This document shows positions 1-8,489 of a stretch of 64,000 bases of DNA, piece by piece; the stretch's first letter is position 1; each line of letters starts with the position of its first letter. Origin of the DNA: Austwickia chelonae (lineage in GTDB: Bacteria > Actinomycetota > Actinomycetes > Actinomycetales > Dermatophilaceae). The DNA lies in NCBI RefSeq assembly GCF_003391095.1, contig NZ_CP031447.1:496001-560000 (forward strand). The letters run 5' to 3'. Under the pieces are notes generated by a model. It made no database searches, had not been told where the DNA came from, and saw only the letters and a program-made list of their open reading frames with translations. A program made the position numbers and the translations under genes.

Positions 1-600
1 GGCGACTACACACAGATCGTGGCAGCCTCCGGAATGGACTCGGTCACCCAGTACGAACTGTGGAAAGCCGTCTGGAGCTCCCTGCACGACGACAACCTCT
101 ACGAGTTGGACTGGTGTCTCGCCAGGCACGGCGAGCTGCTCGACTCCTTCGTGCCGCACACCTTCATCGGCAACCACGACGTCACCCGGATCGCCACCCG
201 GGTCGGGGAAGCCAAGGCAGCACTCGCCACCGTCATCCTGTTCACCGTCGGTGGCATCCCCGCGGTCTACTACGGCGACGAACAAGCCTTTCGCGGCGAG
301 AAGACCGAACGGATCGGCGGCGACGACGAAATCCGTCCGTCCTACCCGCAGGACCCCGCCGAACTGTCCACCCTCGGGGAGTGGATGCTGCGACTCCACC
401 AGGACCTCATCGGACTGCGCCGCCGACACCCCTGGCTCACCACCGCGAAGACCCGAAGCCTCCACCTGGAGAACCGCTCGTACTCCTACGCATCGATCGG
501 AGCCCAAGGCCAGCGCCTCCGCGTTGACCTGACCCTGGAAGACCGCCCGCACGCCACCATCACCGTCGACGGAGAACCACCGCTGCAGATCATGCGCTGA
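1..600 (+). CDS. GH13 alpha-amylase-family glycosidase, C-terminal part (5' truncated by window)
   Basis: The reading frame is open from base 1 and ends in TGA at 598-600, so only about the last 199 residues are present. The motif FIGNHDVTRIA matches conserved region IV of GH13 enzymes (F-x-x-N-H-D), which carries the catalytic-site Asp and a substrate-contacting His. It is followed by GGIPAVYYGDE, typical of the end of the GH13 barrel, and a short C-terminal beta domain. The enzyme is expected to act on alpha-glucans. Substrate specificity cannot be told because regions I-III lie outside the window. No signal peptide can be assessed. Confidence 0.85.
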   Translation, partial: GDYTQIVAASGMDSVTQYELWKAVWSSLHDDNLYELDWCLARHGELLDSFVPHTFIGNHDVTRIATRVGEAKAALATVILFTVGGIPAVYYGDEQAFRGEKTERIGGDDEIRPSYPQDPAELSTLGEWMLRLHQDLIGLRRRHPWLTTAKTRSLHLENRSYSYASIGAQGQRLRVDLTLEDRPHATITVDGEPPLQIMR

Positions 601-724
601 CCTCGGACGCCCCGACAACGCCCTCACCAGGCTCGATCCACAACCGTCCCGGCCGACACCCCATCATCCACAACGCAGGGCCGACCCTCTCCGAAGCCGA
701 ACACGGATCGACACCGTAGAGGGC

Positions 725-1504
725 ATGGACGTGAGCAACCCCGACTGGGCATACGACCTCGGGCTCGACAGGCCACCGCGACGAGCCCACGTCGTCGGTA
801 TCACCGGAGCCTCCGGTGGCATCGGCACCTCCTGCCTGGCCGCAGCACTGGCCACCCGAGCCGCCCCGACCCGGCGAGTGGGCTGCCTCGACGCCGACCC
901 GTACCGCGGCGGCATCGACGTCCTCTTCGACCACGAACAACGTCCTGGAATCCGCTGGCCCGACCTCGTGCACGCTCGCGGTCGCCTCGACGGCGACGCT
1001 CTCGCCCGGCTCCTGCCACGCTCCGACGAAGGCGTCCTCCTGCTCTCCTCCGGCGGCGACCCGCAGAACATCGCCCCGGAAACGATCACCGCCACTCTCA
1101 CCGCGCTGCGCGCCGACCTCGACCTGCTGATCCTCGACCTGGGCTCCGTCGACCGCCCGGCGACGTCGACCCTCCGCCTCTGCGACGACATCATCCTGCT
1201 CGTCGGCTGCTCCGTCCCCGCCCTGGCCCGGGCACCCCACGCCGCCGACACCCTCGAACGCTGCCTGGCCACCGACGACCCCACCCGGACCTGGCTGGCC
1301 CAACGCGCACCCCGCGGACGCGGCGATCTCCCCGAGGACATCGCCACCCACCTCGACCTGCCCCTCATCACGGGCATCATCGACGACCCCGGGCTGGACA
1401 ACGCACTAGGCCGAGGGATCACCCCCGGCAGCAGGCGCAGCCGCCTCTCCCGCGCCGCAGACCGCATCCTCGAACGACTCCACGACCAAGCTCGCGCCGC
1501 ATGA
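725..1504 (+). CDS. Ssd/CpaE-like MinD-family protein of the Tad locus
   Basis: A 259-residue protein opening the Tad operon. Its N-terminal half has a ParA/MinD-like nucleotide-binding fold with the loop GITGASGGIGTS near residue 30. The usual P-loop lysine is absent, as is known for the mycobacterial septum-site protein Ssd (Rv3660c family) found at the same place upstream of tadA. The segment LLILDLGSVDRP looks like the Walker B strand. In Tad systems the CpaE-type protein positions the pilus machinery, and in mycobacteria Ssd is linked to septum control. The stop overlaps the start of tadA (ATGA at 1501-1504), indicating translational coupling. Confidence 0.8.
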   Translation: MDVSNPDWAYDLGLDRPPRRAHVVGITGASGGIGTSCLAAALATRAAPTRRVGCLDADPYRGGIDVLFDHEQRPGIRWPDLVHARGRLDGDALARLLPRSDEGVLLLSSGGDPQNIAPETITATLTALRADLDLLILDLGSVDRPATSTLRLCDDIILLVGCSVPALARAPHAADTLERCLATDDPTRTWLAQRAPRGRGDLPEDIATHLDLPLITGIIDDPGLDNALGRGITPGSRRSRLSRAADRILERLHDQARAA

Positions 1505-2676
1505 ACCACCCCGACCACCTCTACACCGAACGCATCCAAGCCCTCGCCCGCGACGGGCAACAGCCCAGCCACGACAGCGTCGACCACGTCCTACGCGCCC
1601 ACGCACCCCTCCTCGGCGACGAAGGACTCCACGACGCCCGCCGCAGGCTCACCGCCCGAGCCCTCGGACTCGGACCCCTCCAACCCCTGCTGGACCTGCC
1701 CGGAATCACCGACATCCTCGTCAACGGCATCCGCGGAGTCTGGATCGACGACGGCGACGGACTACGCCGCATCCCCTGCGACCTCGGCGACGACACCGAA
1801 CTACGCCGCCTCGCGGTCCGCCTCGCCGGCCAGGCCGGACGCCGACTCGACGACGCCAGCCCCTACGTCGACGGCTGCCTCCCCGGCGGTATCCGACTGC
1901 ACGCCCTCCTCCCACCCCTCGTCGACGGCTCCGCCCACATCAGCCTGCGTATCCCCCGACGACATGCCCCTACCCTCGAAGACCTCGTCACCTGGGGCAG
2001 CATTCCCCCGCACTGGGCCCGGATCCTGCACGCCGTCGTCACCCACCGACTGTCCTATGTCGTCACCGGCGGCACCGGCAGCGGCAAAACCACCCTGCTC
2101 GCCGCACTCCTGGGCGCGGTCCCCGCCGACGAACGCATCGTCGTCGTCGAAGACGTCCGGGAACTCGCCGTCGACCACCCACACACCGTCCGACTCGAGG
2201 CCCGCGCACCCAATGTCGAAGGCCGCGGCGGCGTCGACCTCGTCGCCCTGGTCCGCCAATCGCTACGCATGCGCCCCGACCGGCTCGTCGTCGGCGAAGT
2301 CCGCGGCGGCGAAGTCCGCGAGCTGCTCACCGCCTTGAACACCGGCCACGAAGGCGGCGCAGGAACCCTGCACGCCAACCGGGCCGGAGACGTCATCGCC
2401 CGCTTCGAAGCCCTCGGCGCACTCGCCGGGATGACCCCCGAAGCCACCCGGGCCCAACTCTCCAGCGCCGTCGAGGTCGCCCTGCACCTGCGACGGACCG
2501 CGACCGGACGCCGACTCGACTCGATCGCCGTGCTCACCGGCCGAGGGAACGACCTCCAGGTCACCCCGGCGCTGCACGCCGACAGCGACCTCCCCGGGCC
2601 GGGCTGGCCTCTCCTCGCCCAACGGATCGGAAACCCAGGAATGCCCGCACCCACCTGCGATACCGCCACACCATGA
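1501..2676 (+). CDS. tadA: TadA/CpaF-family secretion ATPase
   Basis: A 391-residue type II/IV secretion ATPase. Visible motifs are Walker A GGTGSGKTT at about residue 190, the Asp box VVVEDVREL, Walker B RPDRLVVGEVRGGE, and the His box segment LNTGHEGGAGTLHAN. The N-terminal GLGPLQPLLDLPGITDILVNG is characteristic of CpaF/TadA. It should hydrolyse ATP at the inner face of the membrane to power assembly or export of the Flp-type pilin encoded at 9676. It overlaps both the upstream Ssd-like gene and the downstream tadB by 4 bases, so it is part of one operon. Confidence 0.93.
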   Translation: MNHPDHLYTERIQALARDGQQPSHDSVDHVLRAHAPLLGDEGLHDARRRLTARALGLGPLQPLLDLPGITDILVNGIRGVWIDDGDGLRRIPCDLGDDTELRRLAVRLAGQAGRRLDDASPYVDGCLPGGIRLHALLPPLVDGSAHISLRIPRRHAPTLEDLVTWGSIPPHWARILHAVVTHRLSYVVTGGTGSGKTTLLAALLGAVPADERIVVVEDVRELAVDHPHTVRLEARAPNVEGRGGVDLVALVRQSLRMRPDRLVVGEVRGGEVRELLTALNTGHEGGAGTLHANRAGDVIARFEALGALAGMTPEATRAQLSSAVEVALHLRRTATGRRLDSIAVLTGRGNDLQVTPALHADSDLPGPGWPLLAQRIGNPGMPAPTCDTATP

Positions 2677-3395
2677 AACTCGCGCTGGCTGCCCTGATCT
2701 GTGCCGCGCTGGCCATCTGGCCGATGCACCACATCCCGACCGCCGACCGTCCCCGCCACGCACACCGACCACCCGCCACGAAACGCGCCACCCCGAGGTA
2801 CCGGCTGCCGAGGCCACTGGTCGCCCAACGCCGCCGCAGACACCAGGAAGAAGCACTCCTGGCCGTCATCGACGCCCTCGCCCCCGCTCTCGAAGCCGGA
2901 CTGCCCCCGGCCTGGGCCCTGGCCGAAGCCGGCCGCTCCGCGACCGACCCCGACGTCCAGGAACTCTTCGCCGATATCGCCGACCAGGCCGCCCAAGGGA
3001 CAGCTCTGGGTGAGCTGCTCAGCAGACGCCTCGACTCAAGGCCTACCGTCGAAGGGACAGACCTGCTGGCCCGTTCCTGGTCCCTGGCCGACCATTTGGG
3101 CACCCCCCTGGCCCGAACCACCCGAACGGTCGCTGAACTGCTGCGCGCCCGTCGCACCGCCCGCCAACAGGTCGAAACAGCCATCACCGAAGCCCGCACC
3201 ACCGTGCGCGTCCTGATCGCCCTGCCACTGACCGGCCCGCTCTTCGCGCTCGCCGTGGGTCTTCCGCCGGGGCAGCTCTACCGGTCGGCGCCTGCGCTGG
3301 TCGCGGTGGCCGCAGGGGGAGTGCTGCTGGTACTGGGACGCCGCTGGATGAACCACCTCGTGGGGGCCATCGCCGAAGAAGGAGGGCTCCGATGA
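2673..3395 (+). CDS. tadB: TadB-like type II secretion F-domain membrane protein
   Basis: A 240-residue protein with a short N-terminal hydrophobic segment, a central cytoplasmic F-domain (HQEEALLAVIDALAPALEAGLPPAWAL is the usual start of the repeat), and two C-terminal transmembrane helices around residues 175-225. It is shorter than canonical TadB, as is usual in actinobacterial Tad loci. It is expected to form the membrane platform for the TadA ATPase together with TadC. The start ATG overlaps the tadA stop and its own stop overlaps the start of tadC. Confidence 0.82.
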   Translation: MKLALAALICAALAIWPMHHIPTADRPRHAHRPPATKRATPRYRLPRPLVAQRRRRHQEEALLAVIDALAPALEAGLPPAWALAEAGRSATDPDVQELFADIADQAAQGTALGELLSRRLDSRPTVEGTDLLARSWSLADHLGTPLARTTRTVAELLRARRTARQQVETAITEARTTVRVLIALPLTGPLFALAVGLPPGQLYRSAPALVAVAAGGVLLVLGRRWMNHLVGAIAEEGGLR

Positions 3396-4018
3396 GCTGG
3401 TATCCGGTGTTGTCGCTCTCGCTGATCGTGGTCGCTGTGCTCTGCTGGCCGATCACGGAGAGAACCGGTGCTGCGGGGTCGGCGAACGTCGGGGGAGGTG
3501 GTGGGATCGGCGCTGGCGACGAACCGGTGGAGGCCGAGCCGTCGCATGGACGTCGGTGGCGCCGGGCACCGAAACAGGCTGCACCTTCCGTGGAAGATGT
3601 CGCCACCACGTGTGAGCTGGTTGCTTTGGCCTTGTCGGCCGGGGCCGGGGTCGGTGAGGCCCTCGAGGCGGTGGCTCGAGATGCGCCACCGCAGGTACAG
3701 CGGGCGCTCGTCGCAGTGGTGGCCGGCCGGCGTTGGGGCCTCCCGGAGGAGCAGGTGTGGGCTTTTCCAGGGGAACGGTGGGCGCCGCTGGTCCGGGCCC
3801 TGCACCTGGCGGAGGCGGCCGGGGTGCCGCCCTCGGGTCCGCTCCGGCAGGCGGCGGCGGATCTACGGGTGGGGAGTACTCATCGTCTGGAGGTGGCCAC
3901 GGCCCGTCTGCGGGTGAAGATCGTCCTCCCGTTGGGTCTGTGTTTCCTTCCGGCCTTCGTCCTGACCTCGGTGGTCCCGGTCGTCCTGGCCCTGGCGACT
4001 CGGCTGGCCCAGCCCTGA
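3392..4018 (+). CDS. tadC: TadC-like type II secretion F-domain membrane protein
   Basis: A 208-residue protein with an N-terminal membrane helix, a Gly/Glu-rich linker, an F-domain (CELVALALSAGAGVGEALEAVA), and a C-terminal helix (VLPLGLCFLPAFVLTSVVPVVL). It is the last gene of the first Tad half-operon, and its start overlaps tadB by 4 bases. The pilin and pseudopilin genes that would normally come next are displaced to 9676-10762 by an inserted ABC transporter/TetR/YdcF block. Confidence 0.82.
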   Translation: MSWYPVLSLSLIVVAVLCWPITERTGAAGSANVGGGGGIGAGDEPVEAEPSHGRRWRRAPKQAAPSVEDVATTCELVALALSAGAGVGEALEAVARDAPPQVQRALVAVVAGRRWGLPEEQVWAFPGERWAPLVRALHLAEAAGVPPSGPLRQAAADLRVGSTHRLEVATARLRVKIVLPLGLCFLPAFVLTSVVPVVLALATRLAQP

Positions 4019-4033
4019 TCGGTCGGCGGCCCC

Positions 4034-4062
4034 TTGTCTCGTCGTTAATTGCGAATTAGTAT
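4034..4062 (+). promoter_or_regulatory. Predicted promoter of the ABC half-transporter operon
   Basis: TTGTCT (4034-4039) and TAGTAT (4057-4062) are separated by exactly 17 bases, matching a housekeeping -35/-10 layout. The predicted start of transcription falls near 4069, inside the iron box at 4068-4086. Confidence 0.6.
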
Positions 4063-4071
4063 CGCAATTAA
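4045..4071. promoter_or_regulatory. Perfect inverted repeat overlapping the -10 element
   Basis: TTAATTGCG (4045-4053) and CGCAATTAA (4063-4071) form a perfect 9-base inverted repeat with a 9-base spacer. It covers the -10 hexamer and touches the DtxR-type box. It has the size expected for a TetR-family operator, so the TetR gene at 7745 is a candidate ligand; this is inference. Confidence 0.55.
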
Positions 4072-4086
4072 CTTAGGGTTACCTAA
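4068..4086. promoter_or_regulatory. DtxR/IdeR-type iron box
   Basis: The 19 bases TTAACTTAGGGTTACCTAA match the DtxR/IdeR consensus TTAGGTTAGGCTAACCTAA at 15 of 19 positions. The box overlaps the predicted transcription start, so iron-loaded DtxR/IdeR would block the promoter. Confidence 0.75.
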
Positions 4087-4132
4087 TAAAGGTGGTGGTG
4101 ACCCGTGGCCCACCAAACCCCAGGACGTCCCG

Positions 4133-5953
4133 ATGCACACCGCACTTTCCCAGGACAACCTCACGATTACCCCCGCTGACACCACGGCCCAGCGCGCTGG
4201 ACAGAACGAACGCGGGCAGGCCGCACTGCGACAGCTCCTGAGCCCCGTTGCACGGACGATCGCCTTCGCCAAAACACTCGCTGCGCTGTCTGCCGTACTG
4301 GCCGTTGCCCCCTACCTCGCCCTGGTCCACCTCGGCGAGATCCTCCTCACCGCCCACGCTCACGGCACACAACCCGACCCAGCACAGGTCACCGACGTCC
4401 TGCTCGTCCTGATCGGCACCTTCACCGCACGACTGGGTCTCTACTTCCTGGCACTGGCCGTGATGCACTTCGCCGATCTGCGCCTGCGGGACCACCTACG
4501 AAAGCGGATCATGCGCTGCCTGGCCGCGATGCCCTTGTCGCACTTCACCGCCACCACCTCCGGACGCATCCGCAAAGCCGTGCAGGACGACACCCTCGCC
4601 CTGCACACCCTCGTTGCCCATGCACCTGTCGAGACCACCGCAGCTGTCACCACTCCTGCTGCTCTGCTGATCTACGCCTTCGTCATCGACTGGCGACTCG
4701 GCCTCGCGAGCATCGCGACCTTCCCGATCTACCTGCTCCTCATGGCCAGACAGACCAAGGACATGGGTGCCAAGACCGCCGACATGGAACTCCGACTGAC
4801 CGAAGTCTCTTCACGGATGGTCGAATTCGTTTCCGGACTCATCGTCGTCAAAACCTTCGGTCGCACCCGCCGCGCCCACGACCGGTACACCGCGGCCACC
4901 GAGGACTTCCACGACTTCTACCTCGCCTGGTGCGGGCCGCTGATGAGAGCTGCAGCGATCGGCACCTCCACCGTGGCGCCGGGCCTGCTGTTGCTGATCA
5001 ACCTCGGAGTCGGATCCCTGATGATCCACGCCGGATGGGTCGGCGTTGCCGAAGTCCTGACCACCACGCTCATTGCGCTGGTCCTCCCGGCTTCCATCGA
5101 GATCATCATGATGGGGCAGTGGAACCGCCAGCGAGCAGGAGCCGCTGCCCTGCGGATCATCGAAGCCACGCAGGAACCGGGCCTGCCCGAACCCGCCCAG
5201 CCGGTCGCGCCCCAAGGACACCGGGTCGAGATCGACCACGTCAGCTACTCCTACGGTCCGACCCTCGCTGTCGACGATGTCACCCTGACCCTGGAACCCG
5301 GCACCGTCACCGCACTCATCGGCCCCTCCGGATCGGGAAAGACCACCCTGGCGACCCTGGTGGCGCGCTTCGCCGACCCGGACGGCGGCACCATCCGCCT
5401 CGGCGGCGTCGACCTACGCGAGATCGGCAGCGCCCAGCTCTACCGCCACGTCGCCTTCGTGCTGCAGGATCCGCAACTGCTCCGACTCACCGTCCGGGAG
5501 AACATCGCCCTCGCCCGCCCGGAAGCCACCGACGAACAGATCAGAGCCGCCGCGGTCGCCGCCTGCATCGACGAGGAGATCACCGCGCTGCCCGACGGCT
5601 ATGACACCGTTCTGGGCGGATACACCGACCTGTCCGGTGGGCAACGTCAACGCCTCGCCATCGCCCGGGCGCTCCTGGCCGACGCCCCGGTCCTGATCCT
5701 CGACGAAGCCACCGCGCTGACCGACCCCGAGTCGGAATCCCGTATCCAGCGAGCACTGGACGCGCTCGTCGCCGGACGCACCGTGCTGGTCATCGCGCAT
5801 CGACCCCAGAGCATCATCGGCGCAGACCACATCGTCGTTCTCGACCGGGGACGGATCATCGCCGAAGGCAGCCACGCCGACCTCGACGACCAGGAACACT
5901 ACGCCGCGCTGTGGGGGAAGAAACCGGCACCGACATCAGGAGACCTGGCATGA
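4133..5953 (+). CDS. ABC half-transporter (permease + ATPase), IrtA/YbtP-like, probable siderophore transport
   Basis: A 606-residue fusion of a six-helix membrane domain and an ATPase. Walker A GPSGSGKTT is at about residue 397, the signature LSGGQRQR at about 500, and Walker B VLILDEAT ends near 527. The sequence after Walker B (DEATALTDPESE) resembles the form found in siderophore importers of the YbtPQ/IrtAB group rather than the common DEATSALD. The chosen ATG has AGGA 7 bases upstream; the frame is open further upstream, but that part crosses the promoter and iron box. It overlaps the next half-transporter by 4 bases, so the two probably form a heterodimer. Import versus export cannot be decided from sequence alone. 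Confidence 0.85.
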   Translation: MHTALSQDNLTITPADTTAQRAGQNERGQAALRQLLSPVARTIAFAKTLAALSAVLAVAPYLALVHLGEILLTAHAHGTQPDPAQVTDVLLVLIGTFTARLGLYFLALAVMHFADLRLRDHLRKRIMRCLAAMPLSHFTATTSGRIRKAVQDDTLALHTLVAHAPVETTAAVTTPAALLIYAFVIDWRLGLASIATFPIYLLLMARQTKDMGAKTADMELRLTEVSSRMVEFVSGLIVVKTFGRTRRAHDRYTAATEDFHDFYLAWCGPLMRAAAIGTSTVAPGLLLLINLGVGSLMIHAGWVGVAEVLTTTLIALVLPASIEIIMMGQWNRQRAGAAALRIIEATQEPGLPEPAQPVAPQGHRVEIDHVSYSYGPTLAVDDVTLTLEPGTVTALIGPSGSGKTTLATLVARFADPDGGTIRLGGVDLREIGSAQLYRHVAFVLQDPQLLRLTVRENIALARPEATDEQIRAAAVAACIDEEITALPDGYDTVLGGYTDLSGGQRQRLAIARALLADAPVLILDEATALTDPESESRIQRALDALVAGRTVLVIAHRPQSIIGADHIVVLDRGRIIAEGSHADLDDQEHYAALWGKKPAPTSGDLA

Positions 5954-7719
5954 GCGATATCACCGCGACCCCCACCCGCAGCCTCTACGCCAGCTACCGG
6001 CGGATCACCACCTGGCAGGGCAGTATCTGGATGCGGCGAGCCCTGTGGCTCTGCCTCCTGGTCGGACTCGTCGAAGGGGCCGCGATGGTGATCCTGATGC
6101 CCGCCGCCACCACGCTCGCCACCGGCGGCACCTCCTGGGGGCTGACCTTCGACCGGTGGCTGATCCTCCTGGCCGGGCTCGCCATCGCCAGTTTCGTCGC
6201 TCGATATGCCCTGTCCATGAACAGCTACCTCGGTGCCATCGACGCCATGCGCGCCGTCCACCACGGACTCGGCGCGCAGATCGCCGTCCTGCCACTGGGC
6301 TGGTTCCCGTCCACCTTCGCCGCCCACGCCTCCAGGCTGGTCACCGAAGGCATGATGATGCTCGCCGGATCCCTGGCCCATGCCGTCACCGTCCTCGTCA
6401 TCGATCTGACCGTCTCCGCCGTGCTGCTGGTCGGCGCCTGGGCCTGGCACCCACTGCTCGGGGCAGCGCTCTCCGCATCGGTGCCGATCTACCTCCTCAT
6501 CGGGGCAGTCGCCCGCCGCTGCTTTGACCGGGGGCAACGGATCCTCGACCCCGCTGACGCCGAACTCGCCGACCGGATTGTTGAATTCACCCGTTGTCAG
6601 GGAGCGCTGCGGGCAGCCGGGCGATCCACCGACCACGCACCCCTCATCGCCGCCGAACAGGCGAGTGCGACCGCGGCCGTCCGCGACCTGTGGTGGGCCG
6701 TCCTCGCGAATCTCTTCCTCGGCGGGATGACTCAAGGCATCGTCGTCACCCTGATCGTCGTGAGCGGGGTGCTTGCCGTCGACGGAACCCTGGACCCGAT
6801 CGCCGCCGTCGCCGTGATCGGGATCTGTCTGAAATTCACCGGCAACCTGGAAAGCCTCAGCGCGCAGTTCCTCGGTACCGAGAGCCAACGGACCACCCTG
6901 CGCCATGTCGACCACGTCCTCGACGCCGAGCCGCTGCCCGAAGTCGACGTCTCCGCGCCGACCCCTACTCCGGGTGTCGTCGAACTGGACCGGGTGACCT
7001 TCGGCTACGACCCGGCCCGACCCGTCCTGCACGAGGTGAGCCTGAAGATCCCGGCCCGCACCATGACCGCACTCGTCGGCCCGTCCGGATGTGGGAAGAG
7101 CACCATCACCCGGTTGATCGGACGGTTCCACGACGTCGACAGCGGAACCATCCGCGTGGACGGCGCCGACATCCGCGAACTGACCACCCCCGACCTGATG
7201 TCCAGGCTCTCCCTGGTCTTCCAGGACGTCTACCTCTTCGACGACACCCTGCGCGCCAATATCGCCGTCGGCCGGGAGAACGCCACCGACGCCGAGATCG
7301 AGCACGCTGCAGAACTCGCCGGGGTGACCGAGGTCGTCCGCCGGCTGCCGGACGGCTGGAACACCCAGGTCGGCGAAGGAGGACGGGCGTTGTCCGGAGG
7401 CGAAAGGCAACGCGTCTCTGTTGCCCGAGCCTTGCTCAAGGACGCTCCGGTCGTCCTCTTCGACGAAGCCACCTCGGCGCTCGACCCGGAGAACGAGGAC
7501 AACGTGGTCCGGGCCATCGAAGACCTGCGTTGCCGCTCGACCCTGCTGGTCATCGCACACCGGCTCGACACCGTCCGCCATGCCGACAAGATCGTCGTCC
7601 TGACCGCCGACGGCCGGATCGCCCAACAGGGAACTCATACCGAGCTGGTCGCTGAACCCGGTCCGTACCAAGATTTCTGGCAGGAGCGCACCCGTGCGGC
7701 GAGCTGGCGGCTGACCTGA
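5950..7719 (+). CDS. ABC half-transporter (permease + ATPase), IrtB/YbtQ-like partner
   Basis: A 589-residue protein with an N-terminal six-helix domain followed by an ATPase: Walker A GPSGCGKST at about residue 377, signature LSGGERQR at about 481, Walker B VVLFDEATSALD. The start ATG overlaps the stop of the preceding half-transporter (ATGA at 5950-5953). The 13 codons open upstream of this start lie inside the previous gene and were not used. With its partner it probably moves a ferric siderophore or related chelate under iron control. Confidence 0.85.
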   Translation: MSDITATPTRSLYASYRRITTWQGSIWMRRALWLCLLVGLVEGAAMVILMPAATTLATGGTSWGLTFDRWLILLAGLAIASFVARYALSMNSYLGAIDAMRAVHHGLGAQIAVLPLGWFPSTFAAHASRLVTEGMMMLAGSLAHAVTVLVIDLTVSAVLLVGAWAWHPLLGAALSASVPIYLLIGAVARRCFDRGQRILDPADAELADRIVEFTRCQGALRAAGRSTDHAPLIAAEQASATAAVRDLWWAVLANLFLGGMTQGIVVTLIVVSGVLAVDGTLDPIAAVAVIGICLKFTGNLESLSAQFLGTESQRTTLRHVDHVLDAEPLPEVDVSAPTPTPGVVELDRVTFGYDPARPVLHEVSLKIPARTMTALVGPSGCGKSTITRLIGRFHDVDSGTIRVDGADIRELTTPDLMSRLSLVFQDVYLFDDTLRANIAVGRENATDAEIEHAAELAGVTEVVRRLPDGWNTQVGEGGRALSGGERQRVSVARALLKDAPVVLFDEATSALDPENEDNVVRAIEDLRCRSTLLVIAHRLDTVRHADKIVVLTADGRIAQQGTHTELVAEPGPYQDFWQERTRAASWRLT

Positions 7720-7744
7720 CCCCTGGGGGTGGATCGTCCGTACC

Positions 7745-8434
7745 ATGGGGTCTATGACCGCCCCCGTTCGACGGCTCGGCCGCAAAACCGGACCGAAACC
7801 GTCCTTCACCCGGGACGAGGTCGTCACCGCCGCACTCGACATCGGGATCGCCGAGTTCACCCTCGCTCGCGTCGCCGAACAGGTCGGGGTAGGTACCTCG
7901 GCGCTCTACCGGCTCTTCCCCTCCAGGGAGGATCTGGTGCACGCCTGCCTGCACCGCGCTGCTCACACCCTGTCCTGGCCCGACCCGAACCTGAGTTGGC
8001 CCGACCAACTCCGCTCGTACGCCGACGGTGTATGGCGGTTCTGCGAGGCGCACCCCGGCATCGCACTCGTCCTGCTCACCACCCCCGGCCAACACAGCCA
8101 CATCCAGAAGAATCTGCACACCTGCCTCCGCCAACTGGAGGACGCAGGCCTATCTCGCGAACGCTCCGAGTTCGCGCTCGACTTCATCGGAGACACCGTC
8201 ATCGCCACCCATATCGCGGTCACGATGATGCGCCGATGCGACCAGGAAGGACGTACCGGCCTGGACGCTGCCCGGGCCCGGCTCGCCGAAGAATCAGCTC
8301 GTACCGGGCTGCCCACGATCATCCAGCCCGACGAGTCCTGGGCTTCTCGCGGTGATCTAGACCGAAAGGTCGAATTCGTCATCGCTGGACTGCTCGCCGG
8401 GATGGCGCTACCCGGGAGTAGTCTGAGCCGATAA
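7745..8434 (+). CDS. TetR-family transcriptional regulator
   Basis: A 229-residue regulator. The helix-turn-helix is at about residues 25-65 (FTRDEVVTAALDIG, then VAEQVGVGTSALYRLFPSREDLV), followed by an all-helical ligand-binding domain. A second possible start lies at 7754. It directly follows the two ABC genes in the same direction, so it could sense the transported molecule and control the operon, possibly through the inverted repeat at 4045-4071. Confidence 0.88.
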   Translation: MGSMTAPVRRLGRKTGPKPSFTRDEVVTAALDIGIAEFTLARVAEQVGVGTSALYRLFPSREDLVHACLHRAAHTLSWPDPNLSWPDQLRSYADGVWRFCEAHPGIALVLLTTPGQHSHIQKNLHTCLRQLEDAGLSRERSEFALDFIGDTVIATHIAVTMMRRCDQEGRTGLDAARARLAEESARTGLPTIIQPDESWASRGDLDRKVEFVIAGLLAGMALPGSSLSR

Positions 8435-8489
8435 TCACCTGGGCATCCCCGGGACGTACGTTCGCACGAGCTCGACGGGGATAGCACGG

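Noticed and set aside
5899-7860. 653-codon open frame antisense to the second ABC half-transporter
   Set aside because: Shadow frame; no recognisable domain, while the plus strand carries Walker A, signature and Walker B.
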